A model generated the notes under the pieces. The model was not told where the DNA came from and searched no databases. It saw nothing but the letters and a program-made list of their open reading frames with translations. The translations under genes were made by a program, and so were the position numbers. Below, piece by piece: positions 1-8,660 of a DNA stretch of 64,000 bases. Location: contig NZ_JAGGOJ010000027.1 in NCBI RefSeq assembly GCF_018614575.1, positions 31,369 through 95,368 of the forward strand. Reading direction: 5' to 3'. The stretch comes from Streptomyces sp. ISL-10. Lineage in GTDB: Bacteria > Actinomycetota > Actinomycetes > Streptomycetales > Streptomycetaceae. How positions within the stretch are numbered: the first letter of the stretch is position 1; every line of letters begins with the position of its first letter.

Positions 1-381
1 GCCGTTCTCGGCGATCGCCGCCTTCACGAACCTGCCGCCGTCCGGCCAGCTGGACAGGCACGATTGTCCCTGGGCCGGAACAGGGCCGTCGATGAACACC
101 ACGCAGGCGAGCCGGCCGCAGATCCGCCCGGCGGCCTGACCGACGGGGATGCTCGCATAGCTGTGTCCGACCAGAACGACGTCGTGGAGATCAAGACCTT
201 CGACCTCCCCGACGATGTCCTGAACGTGGGTCTGCCGTCCCGCCCGCACGCGCTGCTTTTCCGCGAGTCCGGACAGCGTCACCGGATGAGCGCCGTGGCC
301 GGCCGCACGCAGCTCCGGCACCACCTCGTCCCAAGCCCAGGATCCGAGCCACGCGCCTGCCGCGAGCACGAAATCAGCCAT
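1..381 (-). CDS. alpha/beta hydrolase, N-terminal part, cut by window edge
   Basis: Reading the minus strand from the ATG at 381 gives 127 codons without a stop, running off the left edge. The product starts MADFVLAAGAWLGSWAWDEV and contains the nucleophile elbow GHSYAS, as in the small alpha/beta-hydrolase esterases related to plant methylesterases and hydroxynitrile lyases. A V-F-I-D-G-P strand follows, as expected after the elbow. The catalytic Asp and His would lie beyond the window. The substrate cannot be told. The gene stands alone here, and the nearest element upstream is an eroded isomerase on the other strand. The open frame, conserved elbow and start are convincing; function below the family level is unknown. 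Confidence 0.8.
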   Translation of the reverse strand, partial: MADFVLAAGAWLGSWAWDEVVPELRAAGHGAHPVTLSGLAEKQRVRAGRQTHVQDIVGEVEGLDLHDVVLVGHSYASIPVGQAAGRICGRLACVVFIDGPVPAQGQSCLSSWPDGGRFVKAAIAENG

Positions 382-690
382 GAACGAACCGTAGCGCCAT
401 CGTGTGACGATCCCCGAGGAGCCGCCGCGTGAGGCCTGGTCACCGGGTGGAGGCGACGGCCGCGGCCGCACTGCAGCGGCCGTGAACCCGAGGCCGGAGC
501 GCTGACGCCGCACCCGGCCATCGATCCATGAACAGGACGGCATCATGCGGTCGACGGTTTCCCGCGGGGTGCCGGCTGCTGTGCGCCCCTGCGCCTCGCT
601 CAGTGCGAACAGTCGCGGCGGACAGCCCGCCGTGCTCGCGCACCACGACCCGGGTCCCGGGCCGACAGGTGAGCCACGTACCGACATGGT
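382..690. other. intergenic stretch without recognisable gene
   Basis: These 309 bases lie between the hydrolase start and the first recognisable codons of the isomerase remnant. Short open frames exist on both strands but none resembles a known protein. The right part may hold unrecognisable 5' sequence of the decayed isomerase gene. No clear promoter was found. Confidence 0.5.
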
Positions 691-1075
691 GAGCGGCAGG
701 CCGCCGTACGGTACTGGAAGCGGTTGATCGAGATCGCGTCCGACCTCGAATGCCCATGGATGAACGCGGAGTTCAACGGGCGGCCGGACAAGGCCGCCGA
801 GAGCGAGGCCGCCTTCCGGCGCTCGCTGGAGGAACTGCTGCCCCTCTTCGAACGCGAGGACATCGCCCTCGACCTGGAGGCGCACCCGGACGACTTCTGC
901 GAGGAGAACACCGCCGCGGTCGACCTCGTCCGCGCGATCAACAAGCGCTGGGTGTGCTGCGCGAGCGGAACTTCGACGGGGTCGCCACAGCATGCGTCTT
1001 CGCCCGGGAGGAGCGGGCGCGGGAGTCGTCGTCCTTCATGCTGGAGCGCATCGCGAAGGAGCCGCCGGATGAAGC
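691..1075 (+). pseudogene. remnant of sugar phosphate isomerase/epimerase (TIM-barrel, AP-endonuclease-2 fold)
   Basis: From 691 the frame reads GERQAAVRYWKRLIEIASDL and then through a well-conserved middle section (EELLPLFEREDIALDLEAHP) to about 950. There the sequence jumps frame and lands in what is normally the extreme C-terminus (VLRERNFDGVATACVFA ... MLERIAKE). The N-terminal third, the metal-binding centre and a large internal part are missing, so no enzyme can be made. At 1070-1093 the 12-mer ATGAAGCTCGGC occurs twice in tandem, perhaps the start of a once-adjacent gene. In this family intact members are about 280-330 residues and usually sit in sugar or inositol catabolic clusters. 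The assignment rests on my recollection of family sequence. Confidence 0.75.
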
Positions 1076-1150
1076 TCGGCATGAAGCTCGGCGTCTCTTT
1101 GCGTCGCTCGGACCGGACTGCGCCGAGACCAACGCGGTTTCGGTGCCGTG

Positions 1151-1956
1151 TCACTCGGGCGGGTGGCTGCGCAGCCATGCGGACCAGGTGAGGGTGCCGC
1201 GGCGGCCGGTCGGGCAGGTGAGGTCGCGGGCGGCCTGCCCGAGCCGGTCGGGCACCGGCAGCCTCACGACCGGGCGGCGCCGGCCGCGGATCTGCTGCCA
1301 CTGCGAGACGAGGTCGCCGAAGGTGAGCAGTTCCGGCCCGCCGAAGTCTTCGCACTGCCCGCCCGGCCCGTCGGCGACGCGCTGGGCCACGTACGCGGCG
1401 AAGTCGCCGGAATCAACCGGCTGGGTCTCGATGGCCGTGGGCAGCGGCAGCAGGGGAACCCGGGCAGCCTTGCCCAGCATGCGGTCGGCCAGCCAGTGGA
1501 ACTGGGTGGCCCGCAACACCGACCAGGGAACTTCCCCGCACGCACCAGCTCCTCGGCTTCGTGCTTCAGCCGCAGATACGGCAGGCGCGGCCGGTCGACT
1601 CCGACGATGGACACGTAGGCGAAATGGCCGACTCCGGCCCTGGCTGCCTCGTCGAGCAGCCGGTGTGTGCCGTGGACGTCTACGTCCGGCGGGCTACGCC
1701 AGAAGTCGGTCGGCAGGAGGTAGCCACGCCGCGCGGCCGGTGACCACGTGGCGGCATGCACCACGGTACGGACCCCCGACACCGCCTCCCGGATCCCGGC
1801 CCCGGCCCCGGCGGCAAGATCCCCCCGCACCCACTCGACGTCGGGGTCGGTGCCGCGGGAGCGGGCGAGCACGCGCACCCGATAGCCGGGCTTCAACAGG
1901 CCGATCAGGTCCCGCCCCAGATGCCCGGTCCCACCCGTGACCAGAACGGTGTCCAT
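1151..1956 (-). pseudogene. NmrA/SDR-type NAD(P)-binding protein with a frameshift
   Basis: Starting at the ATG at 1956 the product begins MDTVLVTGGTGHLGRDLIGL, a textbook N-terminal Rossmann glycine motif (TGGTGHLG) of the atypical short-chain dehydrogenase / NmrA family. The match continues for about 145 residues. Near 1520 the conserved reading passes from one frame to another (…VRAGKF then WSVLRATQFHWL…) and finishes at the stop at 1151. Adding one base at the junction would restore a protein of about 268 residues, typical of the family. It is therefore either a recent single-base deletion or a sequencing error. Such proteins are often redox sensors or oxidoreductases; the substrate is unknown. 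Confidence 0.75.
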
Positions 1957-2256
1957 GGGCAGCACCTCCGGAGAACAAGCGGCTCTGTGGCCCGACTGTG
2001 TCACCCCGCCAGTGCAGCGGCATGCCCGGTCACCCGTCAGTGGTCACCGCGGCCCGACCGGACGGCCGAGCCATCGGGCAGCGACGGCAGGCCCCGGAAA
2101 GAGCGCGCGAGTTCAGCCGCCGGCGGCTGCCGAGGCGCAGGAAGGGTGGCAACCCGTTGCCGGAGGCAGCGCTCTGCGGTCGGAACCCTGCCCGCCTGGG
2201 GCAGAGCCCCGATGTCGGCGGCCGGCCGAGTTGCCGCTTCACGCCTTGCCAAACAA

Positions 2257-2270
2257 TACGATCGGTCGTA
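2257..2270. promoter_or_regulatory. inverted repeat TACGA-N4-TCGTA, candidate operator
   Basis: A perfect 5-bp inverted repeat with a 4-bp centre lies 45 bp upstream of the NTF2-like gene, in an AT-richer patch. The size and placement suit a TetR-family operator. No TetR gene is visible in the window, so the regulator is unknown. Confidence 0.4.
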
Positions 2271-2315
2271 CGTTCAGTTCGGCAACCGCAACCGCCGAAC
2301 GGGAAGGTGCGCACA

Positions 2316-2801
2316 TTGAACGGCCATCGGATGTTGGAGCTGGCGCAGGCGCTCGCCGTCGCCAAGAGCCGGCGGGACGTGCCCGCGGCCATGGAACTCT
2401 GCCACCCCGACATGGTGTTGGAAGCCCCGGCCGTGGGCACGACGGCCCGCGGGACTGCCGCGAACGAGAAGGCGCTGACCAGGTTCTTCGCCACCTTTCC
2501 CGACTACGACGTCACTCTGCAGGGACACGCCGACAACGGCGACACGCTGATCTGCTGGGGAACTGCGCAAATGACCATGACCGGCGACCGGTTCGGCGTG
2601 GTCCCCAACGGCAGGCGGGCCGAGTTGCCGGTATTCATCCAGTTCGCCTTCAAGGACGGCCTGATCGCCCGCGAGCGGTTCTTCTTCGACCTGTCGGCGC
2701 TCTGTGCCCAGTCGGGCGTCTCGACGGACGCGGTCCGCCGCAAGGTGTTCGGCGCCACCGGCCTGCCCGTGTCGCCCGGCCAGGAGGGCGGTAGGACATG
2801 A
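2316..2801 (+). CDS. NTF2-like/SnoaL-like protein (ester cyclase or ketosteroid-isomerase fold)
   Basis: The product is about 161 residues with the cone-shaped NTF2-like fold signature: an N-terminal helix (RMLELAQALAVAKSRRDV), then CHPDMVLEAPA, and later a beta-sheet stretch ending FIQFAFKDGLIARERFFFD. Proteins of this kind bind small hydrophobic ligands; some are isomerases or cyclases and many are uncharacterised. The TTG at 2316 is preferred because GGGAAG lies 9 bp upstream; GTG 2307 and ATG 2331 are in frame. The stop overlaps the start of the DUF3237 gene by 4 bp (ATGA), so the two are co-translated. The inverted repeat at 2257-2270 probably controls the pair. Confidence 0.75.
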   Translation: MNGHRMLELAQALAVAKSRRDVPAAMELCHPDMVLEAPAVGTTARGTAANEKALTRFFATFPDYDVTLQGHADNGDTLICWGTAQMTMTGDRFGVVPNGRRAELPVFIQFAFKDGLIARERFFFDLSALCAQSGVSTDAVRRKVFGATGLPVSPGQEGGRT

Positions 2802-3292
2802 CGTCGGACCCGCGAGTGAAGGCCATCGCCGAGATCAGAACGGAGCACCTGTTCGACATCGTGGTCGATCTGAATCCCCGGCTGGACACCGGTGCCGGGC
2901 CGATCGGGCGGCGAGTCCTCTTCGGCGCGGCCGGCGGATCGTTCGACGGCCCGAGACTGCGAGGTGAGGTGCTGACCGGCGGCGGTGACTGGGCGTTGTT
3001 CCGATCCGATGGAGTGATGACACTGGACGTCCGGCTGATCCTGCGCACGCACGACGATCACCTCGTGCACATGACGTACGGCGGACGCTGGGTCACCCCG
3101 GCCGAACTGCGCACCGCGATGGCCGATCCCGCCACCAGACACCGGGTCGATCCCGCCCGCTACTACTTCCGGACAAACCCGCTCTTCGAAACGGGAGCGC
3201 AGCCGTACGCCTGGCTCAACGACATCGTCTGCGTGGGGTCGGGATACCTCGTCGAAGGCGGCATCGCCTACAAGGTCGCACAAGTCATGTGA
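2798..3292 (+). CDS. DUF3237 domain-containing protein
   Basis: This 164-residue protein shows the DUF3237 pattern: an opening LFDIVVDLNP strand, GGSFDGPRLRGEV, then DWALFRSDGVMTLDVRLILRT, and the late motif RTNPLFETG followed by YAWLNDIVCVG. The family forms a small beta-barrel of unknown biochemical role and is often encoded near steroid, aromatic or small-ligand catabolic genes. It follows the NTF2-like gene with an ATGA overlap, so both are one transcript. No signal peptide or membrane segment is seen. Recognition is firm; the function is unknown. Confidence 0.8.
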   Translation: MTSDPRVKAIAEIRTEHLFDIVVDLNPRLDTGAGPIGRRVLFGAAGGSFDGPRLRGEVLTGGGDWALFRSDGVMTLDVRLILRTHDDHLVHMTYGGRWVTPAELRTAMADPATRHRVDPARYYFRTNPLFETGAQPYAWLNDIVCVGSGYLVEGGIAYKVAQVM

Positions 3293-3466
3293 ACGCGACA
3301 CTCGTCAGGAACGTTGTCCATCAAGCGCGTTGCAGAAGGTCGGGGCGGGCAGCGAGCAACCCGCACGGTTCGCCGCAGACCGGCGCGATCACGAGTCATA
3401 GGCATGCCTTGACCGCACGGGCGGACGCCCTGGTCGAGCCTGGCTCGCGCAGCCGGTCAAGAAGTA

Positions 3467-3877
3467 TCAGGCGCAGGAGGGGCACAGACCGCGGTAAGTG
3501 ACCTCGGCCTCGGACACCGTGAAGCCGAACCGTTCCTCCGCCGGGAGGTCGGCCAGCGGATTTCCGGTCGGGTGGACATCGCGGATCGTGCCGCAGCGGG
3601 AGCACACCAAGTGCTGGTGCGGGTGGTGTGCGTTGGGGTCGTAGCGCTTGGCGCGCCCGTCGGTGGCGACCTCCATGACCTCACCGAGGGAGACCAGTTC
3701 GCCCAGGGTGTTGTAGACGGTCGCCCGGGAGATCTCGGGCAGTCGCCGTGCCGCGCGGGCGTGGACCTCGTCGGCCGTGAGGTGCACGTGGTCGCCGTCG
3801 AGGACCTCGGCCACGACACGCCGCTGGGAGGTCACCCGCCAGCCACGGCCTCGCAGTCGCTCCAGCAGGTCACTCAT
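3467..3877 (-). CDS. furA: Fur-family peroxide/metal-responsive repressor (CatR/FurA type)
   Basis: The 136-residue protein has the Fur layout: a winged helix in the first 85 residues (RWRVTSQRR, then ATVYNTLGELVSLGEV) and a metal-binding dimerisation half. A histidine-rich loop lies around residues 80-89, and two Cys pairs (C92/C95 and C132/C135) are the structural zinc site of PerR-like members. It is divergent from katG, the classic partner of this subfamily (CatR and FurA/FurS of streptomycetes). It most likely represses katG and itself and is released by peroxide oxidation of the metal site. In other streptomycetes the regulator often lies upstream in the same direction; here the two are divergent with a 428-bp spacer. 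The precise metal cannot be told from sequence. Confidence 0.88.
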   Translation of the reverse strand: MSDLLERLRGRGWRVTSQRRVVAEVLDGDHVHLTADEVHARAARRLPEISRATVYNTLGELVSLGEVMEVATDGRAKRYDPNAHHPHQHLVCSRCGTIRDVHPTGNPLADLPAEERFGFTVSEAEVTYRGLCPSCA

Positions 3878-3965
3878 ATGGGTTCACCCATTCAGGCTTG
3901 GCGGAATACCCGAAGTTTACCGGTCGATGTCCGGGTCCTCATTGCACAGAGATCAGGTGAGCTTC

Positions 3966-3993
3966 TTGACCTGGACTGTGTCCATCGTAGGAT
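3966..3993 (+). promoter_or_regulatory. candidate katG promoter with internal inverted repeat
   Basis: A vegetative-type promoter can be read toward katG: -35 TTGACC at 3966-3971, a 16-bp spacer, and -10 TAGGAT at 3988-3993. The spacer holds the inverted repeat TGGAC-TGT-GTCCA (3972-3984), well placed for a repressor that blocks RNA polymerase; the Fur-family regulator is the obvious candidate. The transcript would begin near 4000, leaving a leader of about 300 nt before katG. Confidence 0.5.
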
Positions 3994-4049
3994 CGGTTCC
4001 GGCGATAGCCAAGGGAGCAGGAGCCTCCAGCACGGCAGGAGACGGAGAC

Positions 4050-4097
4050 ATGACGGGACCACCGCCGACCAGCAACTTGGTGGCGAGTTGCGGCTGA
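4050..4097 (+). CDS. 15-codon ORF in the katG leader (candidate leader peptide)
   Basis: Inside the long katG 5' leader an ATG at 4050 opens the ORF MTGPPPTSNLVASCG, ending TGA at 4097. AGGAG lies 8 bp upstream, a better ribosome site than many genes here have. The penultimate codon encodes the only cysteine. Short upstream ORFs with regulatory Cys codons control sulphur-related genes in actinomycetes by attenuation; whether this one acts so is inference. It could also be a chance ORF. There are about 208 nt between its stop and the katG start. Confidence 0.35.
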   Translation: MTGPPPTSNLVASCG

Positions 4098-4305
4098 TGG
4101 GCCCGTGTCGCGCTGCTCGTGTCGCATCCGCGGCACCTCTCTCCCAGTCGTGCCCGGAGCCCTCCGCGCGCTCCCCGCGAGGGGACCCGTATGCCGGATG
4201 AAGCCGGTCGGCAGCCCGGCCCCGTTCGAGGAACGCCCGTGCCCCGACTGTTCCACCGCCAGCGATTACTGAGCACCACAATCCGCCCCGTCGGAAAGGA
4301 TTCCC

Positions 4306-6537
4306 ATGTCCGAGAACCCTGATGCAATCGTCACAGACGCGAAAACGGAGGGCGGAGGTGGCTGCCCGGTCGCGCACGGGCGCGCCCCGCACCCGACGCA
4401 GGGCGGGGGAAACCGCCAGTGGTGGTCGGAGCGGCTCAATCTGAAGATTCTTGCCAAGAACCCCGCCGTGGCCAACCCCCTCGGCCAGGAGTTCGACTAC
4501 GCCGCGGCGTTCACGTCACTCGATCTCGCAGCAGTGAAGCGGGACATCGCGGAGGTGCTGACAACCTCCCAGGACTGGTGGCCCGCCGACTTCGGCCACT
4601 ACGGCCCGTTCATGATCCGGATGGCCTGGCACAGCGCGGGCACCTACCGGATCAGCGACGGCCGAGGCGGCGCGGGCGCCGGCCAGCAGCGCTTCGCCCC
4701 CCTCAACAGCTGGCCGGACAACGGGAATCTCGACAAGGCCCGCCGCCTGCTGTGGCCGGTCAAGAAGAAGTACGGCCAGAACATCTCGTGGGCCGACCTC
4801 ATGATTCTCGCGGGCAACGTCGCCCTGGAGTCGATGGGTTTCAAGACCTTCGGCTTCGCCGGCGGTCGTGCGGACGTCTGGGAGCCCGAGGAGGACGTCT
4901 ACTGGGGTCCCGAGTCCACTTGGCTCGGCGACGAGCGCTACACCGGCGACCGGGAGCTGGAGAACCCGCTCGGCGCGGTCCAGATGGGCCTCATCTACGT
5001 CAACCCGGAGGGTCCGAACGGCACCCCGGACCCGCTCGCCGCAGCCCGCGACATCCGTGAGACGTTCCGCCGGATGGCGATGAACGACGAGGAGACGGTC
5101 GCCCTGATCGCGGGCGGTCACACCTTCGGCAAGACCCACGGCGCGGGCCCGGCGGACGCTGTCGGCCCCGACCCCGAGGCCGCCCCGATCGAGGAGCAGG
5201 GCCTCGGCTGGAGGAACAGCCACGGCACCGGCAAGGGCGGCGACACGATCACCAGCGGTCTCGAGGGAATCTGGACGAACACCCCGACCGCATGGGACAA
5301 CAGCTTCTTCGAGATTCTCTTCGGCTACGAGTGGGAGCTGTTCAAGAGCCCCGCCGGGGCGCACCAGTGGAGGCCGAAGGACGGCGGCGGCACGGGTACG
5401 GTTCCCGACGCCCATGACCCGTCGAAGAGCCACGCCCCGACGATGCTGACGACCGACCTCTCGCTCCGGTTCGACCCGGCGTACGAGCAGATCTCGCGGC
5501 GCTTCCTCGAAAACCCCGACGAGTTCGAGGACGCCTTCGCCCGGGCGTGGTTCAAACTGACCCATCGCGACATGGGCCCGGTCGTGCGCTACCTCGGCCC
5601 GGAGGTCCCGAGCGAGACCCTGCTGTGGCAGGACCCCCTCCCCGAGGTCACGCACGCGCTCGTCGACGCCGAGGACATCGCCGCCCTCAAGCGCCAGATC
5701 CTCGGCCAGGACCTGTCGGTGTCCCAGCTCGTGTCCACCGCGTGGGCCTCGGCCTCGACCTTCCGGGGCAGCGACAAGCGCGGCGGCGCCAACGGTGCGC
5801 GCATCCGCCTCCAGCCGCAGAGCGGGTGGGAGGTCAACGACCCCGACCAGCTGGCGACGGTGCTGCGCACCCTGGAGGGGGTCCGGCAGTCCTTCAACGC
5901 CGCCCAGACCGGCGGCAAGCAGATCTCGCTCGCCGATCTGATCGTGCTCGCCGGTGCTGCCGCCGTCGAACAGGCTGCCAAGGACGCGGGCTTCGACGTC
6001 CAGGTTCCCTTCACGCCGGGCCGCGTCGACGCGTCGCAGGAGCAGACCGACGTGGAGTCGTTCGCCGCGCTCGAGCCGACGGCCGACGGGTTCCGCAACT
6101 ACCTCGGGAAGGGCAACCGGCTGCCGGCCGAGTACCTGTTGCTCGACCGGGCCAACCTGCTGACCCTGAGCGCCCCCGAGATGACGGTCCTCGTCGGTGG
6201 CCTCCGCGTCCTGGGAACGAACTACCAGCAGTCGCCGCTCGGCGTCTTCACCACAACCCCGGGGTCGCTGACCAACGACTTCTTCGTCAACCTGCTCGAT
6301 CTGGGCACGACGTGGAAGGCGACGTCCGAGGACGCGAACACGTTCGAGGGCCGCGACGCCGCCACGGGCGAGGTCAAGTGGACGGGCAGCCGTGCCGACC
6401 TCGTCTTCGGGTCGAACTCCGAGCTGCGCGCGCTCGCGGAGGTCTACGCGAGCGATGACGCGAAGGAGAAGTTCGTGAACGAGTTCGTCGCGGCGTGGGA
6501 CAAGGTGATGAACCTCGACCGGTTCGACCTCGTCTGA
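4306..6537 (+). CDS. katG: catalase-peroxidase (hydroperoxidase I)
   Basis: The 743-residue protein is a full-length bacterial KatG with two peroxidase-like halves. The N-terminal haem half carries distal Arg105, Trp108 and His109 (MIRMAWHSAGTYR) and proximal His272 (ALIAGGHTFGKTHG). Tyr231 (IYVNPEG) and Met257 complete the Trp-Tyr-Met adduct typical of catalase activity. The enzyme dismutates hydrogen peroxide and acts as a broad peroxidase in the cytoplasm. The ATG at 4306 follows AAAGGA. It faces the Fur-type regulator, fitting peroxide-inducible control, and its transcript ends at the palindrome directly after the stop. No active-site residue is missing. Confidence 0.97.
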   Translation: MSENPDAIVTDAKTEGGGGCPVAHGRAPHPTQGGGNRQWWSERLNLKILAKNPAVANPLGQEFDYAAAFTSLDLAAVKRDIAEVLTTSQDWWPADFGHYGPFMIRMAWHSAGTYRISDGRGGAGAGQQRFAPLNSWPDNGNLDKARRLLWPVKKKYGQNISWADLMILAGNVALESMGFKTFGFAGGRADVWEPEEDVYWGPESTWLGDERYTGDRELENPLGAVQMGLIYVNPEGPNGTPDPLAAARDIRETFRRMAMNDEETVALIAGGHTFGKTHGAGPADAVGPDPEAAPIEEQGLGWRNSHGTGKGGDTITSGLEGIWTNTPTAWDNSFFEILFGYEWELFKSPAGAHQWRPKDGGGTGTVPDAHDPSKSHAPTMLTTDLSLRFDPAYEQISRRFLENPDEFEDAFARAWFKLTHRDMGPVVRYLGPEVPSETLLWQDPLPEVTHALVDAEDIAALKRQILGQDLSVSQLVSTAWASASTFRGSDKRGGANGARIRLQPQSGWEVNDPDQLATVLRTLEGVRQSFNAAQTGGKQISLADLIVLAGAAAVEQAAKDAGFDVQVPFTPGRVDASQEQTDVESFAALEPTADGFRNYLGKGNRLPAEYLLLDRANLLTLSAPEMTVLVGGLRVLGTNYQQSPLGVFTTTPGSLTNDFFVNLLDLGTTWKATSEDANTFEGRDAATGEVKWTGSRADLVFGSNSELRALAEVYASDDAKEKFVNEFVAAWDKVMNLDRFDLV

Positions 6538-6542
6538 CCATG

Positions 6543-6578
6543 ACGTCCAGGCCGGCCGGTACCGGCCGGCCTGGACGT
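6543..6578. terminator. 36-bp perfect palindrome, terminator of katG
   Basis: Five bases after the katG stop the DNA reads as an uninterrupted 36-bp palindrome (arms 6543-6560 and 6561-6578), folding into a 16-bp GC-rich stem with a GUAC loop. No long T-run follows, as is common in streptomycetes. Confidence 0.8.
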
Positions 6579-6747
6579 TCTGCGTCGCGTGGCGTCGCGA
6601 ACCAGTACGGCGCCGGCTGCCCGAGCACGGAGCATGACCGCCACGGCCGACCTGGGCAGCACGGTGGAACGCAGAGTGCCCGCACTGTCCGCGTGTGGGG
6701 GTCGATGCGGCGCCAGTCGGCCACGGCGTGCCGACTAGCCTTGCACC

Positions 6748-7848
6748 ATGACGACGCACAAGACCGTCCAAGTGAGTGTTGAGGCGATGCTTGAGGACCT
6801 CAAAACACTCGTCGAGATCGAGTCTCCATCGCGCGATCTCGACGCCTTGACGGTATCGGCCAAAGCTGTCGCCGCTGTCATCGAGAGCCGCCTCGGCGGC
6901 CAGGCCGTGCTCATTGAAAGCGAAGCCGGGCCGCACGTCCACTGGTCAGCTGGTGGCGATCCCCACGTACTGATCCTCGGTCACCATGACACGGTGTTTC
7001 CGCTCGGCACCCTTGAACGCCGCCCGTTCATGGTCGAAGACGGGCATGCGACCGGTCCCGGGGTCTTTGACATGCTTGGCGGTCTGGTACAGGCAGTTCA
7101 TGGCCTGGCGACGCTCGATGACCGGTCAGGCGTCGAGATCCTGGTGACCGCCGACGAAGAGGTCGGCTCCCGCTCCTCTCGAGCTCTCATCGAAGAACGA
7201 GCCCTTGCTTGCGGCTCTGTACTCGTTCTCGAGGGCGCCGCTGATGGTGGCGCGCTGAAGACCGGCCGTAAAGGCTGCGGCACGTTCCGCGTCTCTGTGA
7301 CGGGCCGTGCGTCGCACGCGGGCCTTGAGCCCGCAGCCGGGGTCAACGCGCTGATCGAAGCAGCACACCAGGTACTGGACATCGCAGCGCTCGGCCGACC
7401 GGACATCGGCACGACTGTCACCCCGACCGTCGCGTCCGCAGGCACCCTCGACAACGTCGTTCCCGCAGCGGCGACCGTCGTCGTCGACGTCCGCGTCGAG
7501 GCGGCCGGCGAGAAAGAACGCATCGAATCCGCGTTCGCGGCACTGTCTCCGCATCTCGACGAGGCGGAGATCACGGTTCAGGGAGCCGTCAGCCGACCCC
7601 CGATGCCCGAGTCGGCGTCGGCCGAGCTCTTTGCGGTGGCCAAGCGGCTGCTTCCCGACCTCGAAGGCAAGGCAGTCGGCGGCGGAAGTGACGGCAACTT
7701 CACGGCCGCGCTGGGTGTGCCGACACTTGACGGCCTTGGAGCAGTCGGGGGCGGTGCCCACGCCGACCACGAGTACCTGGTGATCGAAGCCATGGCCGAG
7801 CGGGCGAACCTCGTTGCTGGACTGGTGGACGCGATGCGTCACGCATAG
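6748..7848 (+). CDS. M20-family metallopeptidase (carboxypeptidase G2-like)
   Basis: A 366-residue cytoplasmic M20 peptidase. The dinuclear zinc ligands are visible in order: HxD at His79-Asp81 (LGHHDT), bridging Asp108 (GPGVFD), the catalytic Glu137-Glu138 pair (TADEEVG), and a late His in GGAHADHEY. The dimerisation domain is inserted around residues 175-285 (TGRASHAGLEP). Relatives hydrolyse C-terminal glutamate, N-acyl amino acids or dipeptides; the substrate here is unknown. TAGCCT at 6736-6741 lies 6 bp before the ATG, so a leaderless transcript is plausible. Codon choice is slightly less GC-extreme than in neighbouring genes. Confidence 0.88.
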   Translation: MTTHKTVQVSVEAMLEDLKTLVEIESPSRDLDALTVSAKAVAAVIESRLGGQAVLIESEAGPHVHWSAGGDPHVLILGHHDTVFPLGTLERRPFMVEDGHATGPGVFDMLGGLVQAVHGLATLDDRSGVEILVTADEEVGSRSSRALIEERALACGSVLVLEGAADGGALKTGRKGCGTFRVSVTGRASHAGLEPAAGVNALIEAAHQVLDIAALGRPDIGTTVTPTVASAGTLDNVVPAAATVVVDVRVEAAGEKERIESAFAALSPHLDEAEITVQGAVSRPPMPESASAELFAVAKRLLPDLEGKAVGGGSDGNFTAALGVPTLDGLGAVGGGAHADHEYLVIEAMAERANLVAGLVDAMRHA

Positions 7849-8100
7849 GAACGCGAACATGTGAGTTCCTCGGATGAACGGCGGTTGCTGATCGGCCAGT
7901 TGAGGTCCCCGGAGCGCCTCACCACGCGGGAAGGAAGCCCGCGTGCGGGTCCGGCTCCACGCCTCGCCGCCGACGAAGCTGCGGGCGGACTCGTGTCCTT
8001 CGAGGGTGCGGTCGCATGCGTACTCGCGCAACCGTGTCGCAGTCGCTGCGGTGATTCACGGAGGTCGGGCGTCGGACTGCAGGTACGGCTGGACATGCGA
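7849..8100. other. intergenic region, no gene assigned
   Basis: Between the M20 peptidase and the Rrf2 operator an open frame starts at GTG 7861, but its translation resembles nothing known and loses coding character within about 60 codons. The opposite strand has a basic, Ser/Pro-rich frame typical of antisense reading. I call no gene here. Confidence 0.5.
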
Positions 8101-8135
8101 ACCCGTGTCGTAACAGTATTAGTTGCGACACGGGT
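8101..8135. promoter_or_regulatory. Rrf2-type operator, site 1
   Basis: A 35-bp near-perfect inverted repeat: arms ACCCGTGTCG (8101-8110) and CGACACGGGT (8126-8135), with AAC/GTT pairing inside around a 7-bp centre. The core TGTCGTAAC-N7-GTT recurs ahead of the MFS gene. It lies 33 bp upstream of the Rrf2 start, in the right place for autoregulation. Confidence 0.65.
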
Positions 8136-8167
8136 GACGTCGACGACTTCGGATGGCGGGAGGTCTC

Positions 8168-8602
8168 ATGAGCACGAGCAGTCGCATGACCGTGGCCACG
8201 CACACACTCACCTGGATGGCATGGGTCTGTCCCAAGCGCCCCGACGGCATCGTGACATCCGACCAGATCGCCGCCAGCGTCAACACCAACCCTGTTGTCA
8301 TCCGCCGCACCCTTGGAAGTCTGCGCGACGCGGGTCTGGTTGAGTCGCAGCGGGGTCAGGGCGCGGGCTGGCGGCTGGCCCGCGCTCCGGAATCGATCAC
8401 CTTGAGGGACGTCTACCTCGCCGTCGAGCGCGATCCGCTCATCGCGCTGCACGCCGCGCCCCCCAATCAGGAGTGCCCCGTCGGGCGGGGCATCCCACCA
8501 GTGCTGCGAGAGGTGTACGACCGCGCAGCGGAGTCGATGAAAGCCGAACTGGCAACCGTCACCGTCGCCGACGTGGCGAGAGAGACGGTTCCCCACCCCT
8601 GA
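8168..8602 (+). CDS. Rrf2-family transcriptional regulator
   Basis: A 144-residue Rrf2 protein. Its winged helix has the family pattern: VTSDQIAASVNTNPVVIRR (recognition helix), then SLRDAGLVESQRGQGAGWRLA, the wing. The three clustered cysteines that hold an Fe-S cluster in IscR/NsrR are absent; only two scattered Cys remain, so this is a cluster-free member sensing something else. The ATG at 8168 is chosen because GGGAGG lies just upstream. It is followed by an MFS exporter, and both genes carry the same operator, so the simplest model is a repressor of itself and the pump, released by a small molecule. Confidence 0.88.
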   Translation: MSTSSRMTVATHTLTWMAWVCPKRPDGIVTSDQIAASVNTNPVVIRRTLGSLRDAGLVESQRGQGAGWRLARAPESITLRDVYLAVERDPLIALHAAPPNQECPVGRGIPPVLREVYDRAAESMKAELATVTVADVARETVPHP

Positions 8603-8660
8603 GCCAGCCCCCGCAATCGCTGTCGGCCGGTCCTCCCGGACCGGCCTCTCTTCGGGCCTT

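Noticed and set aside
7861..8343. Long open frame from GTG 7861 overlapping the Rrf2 start
   Set aside because: It runs through the operator and into the Rrf2 gene in another frame, and its translation matches nothing.
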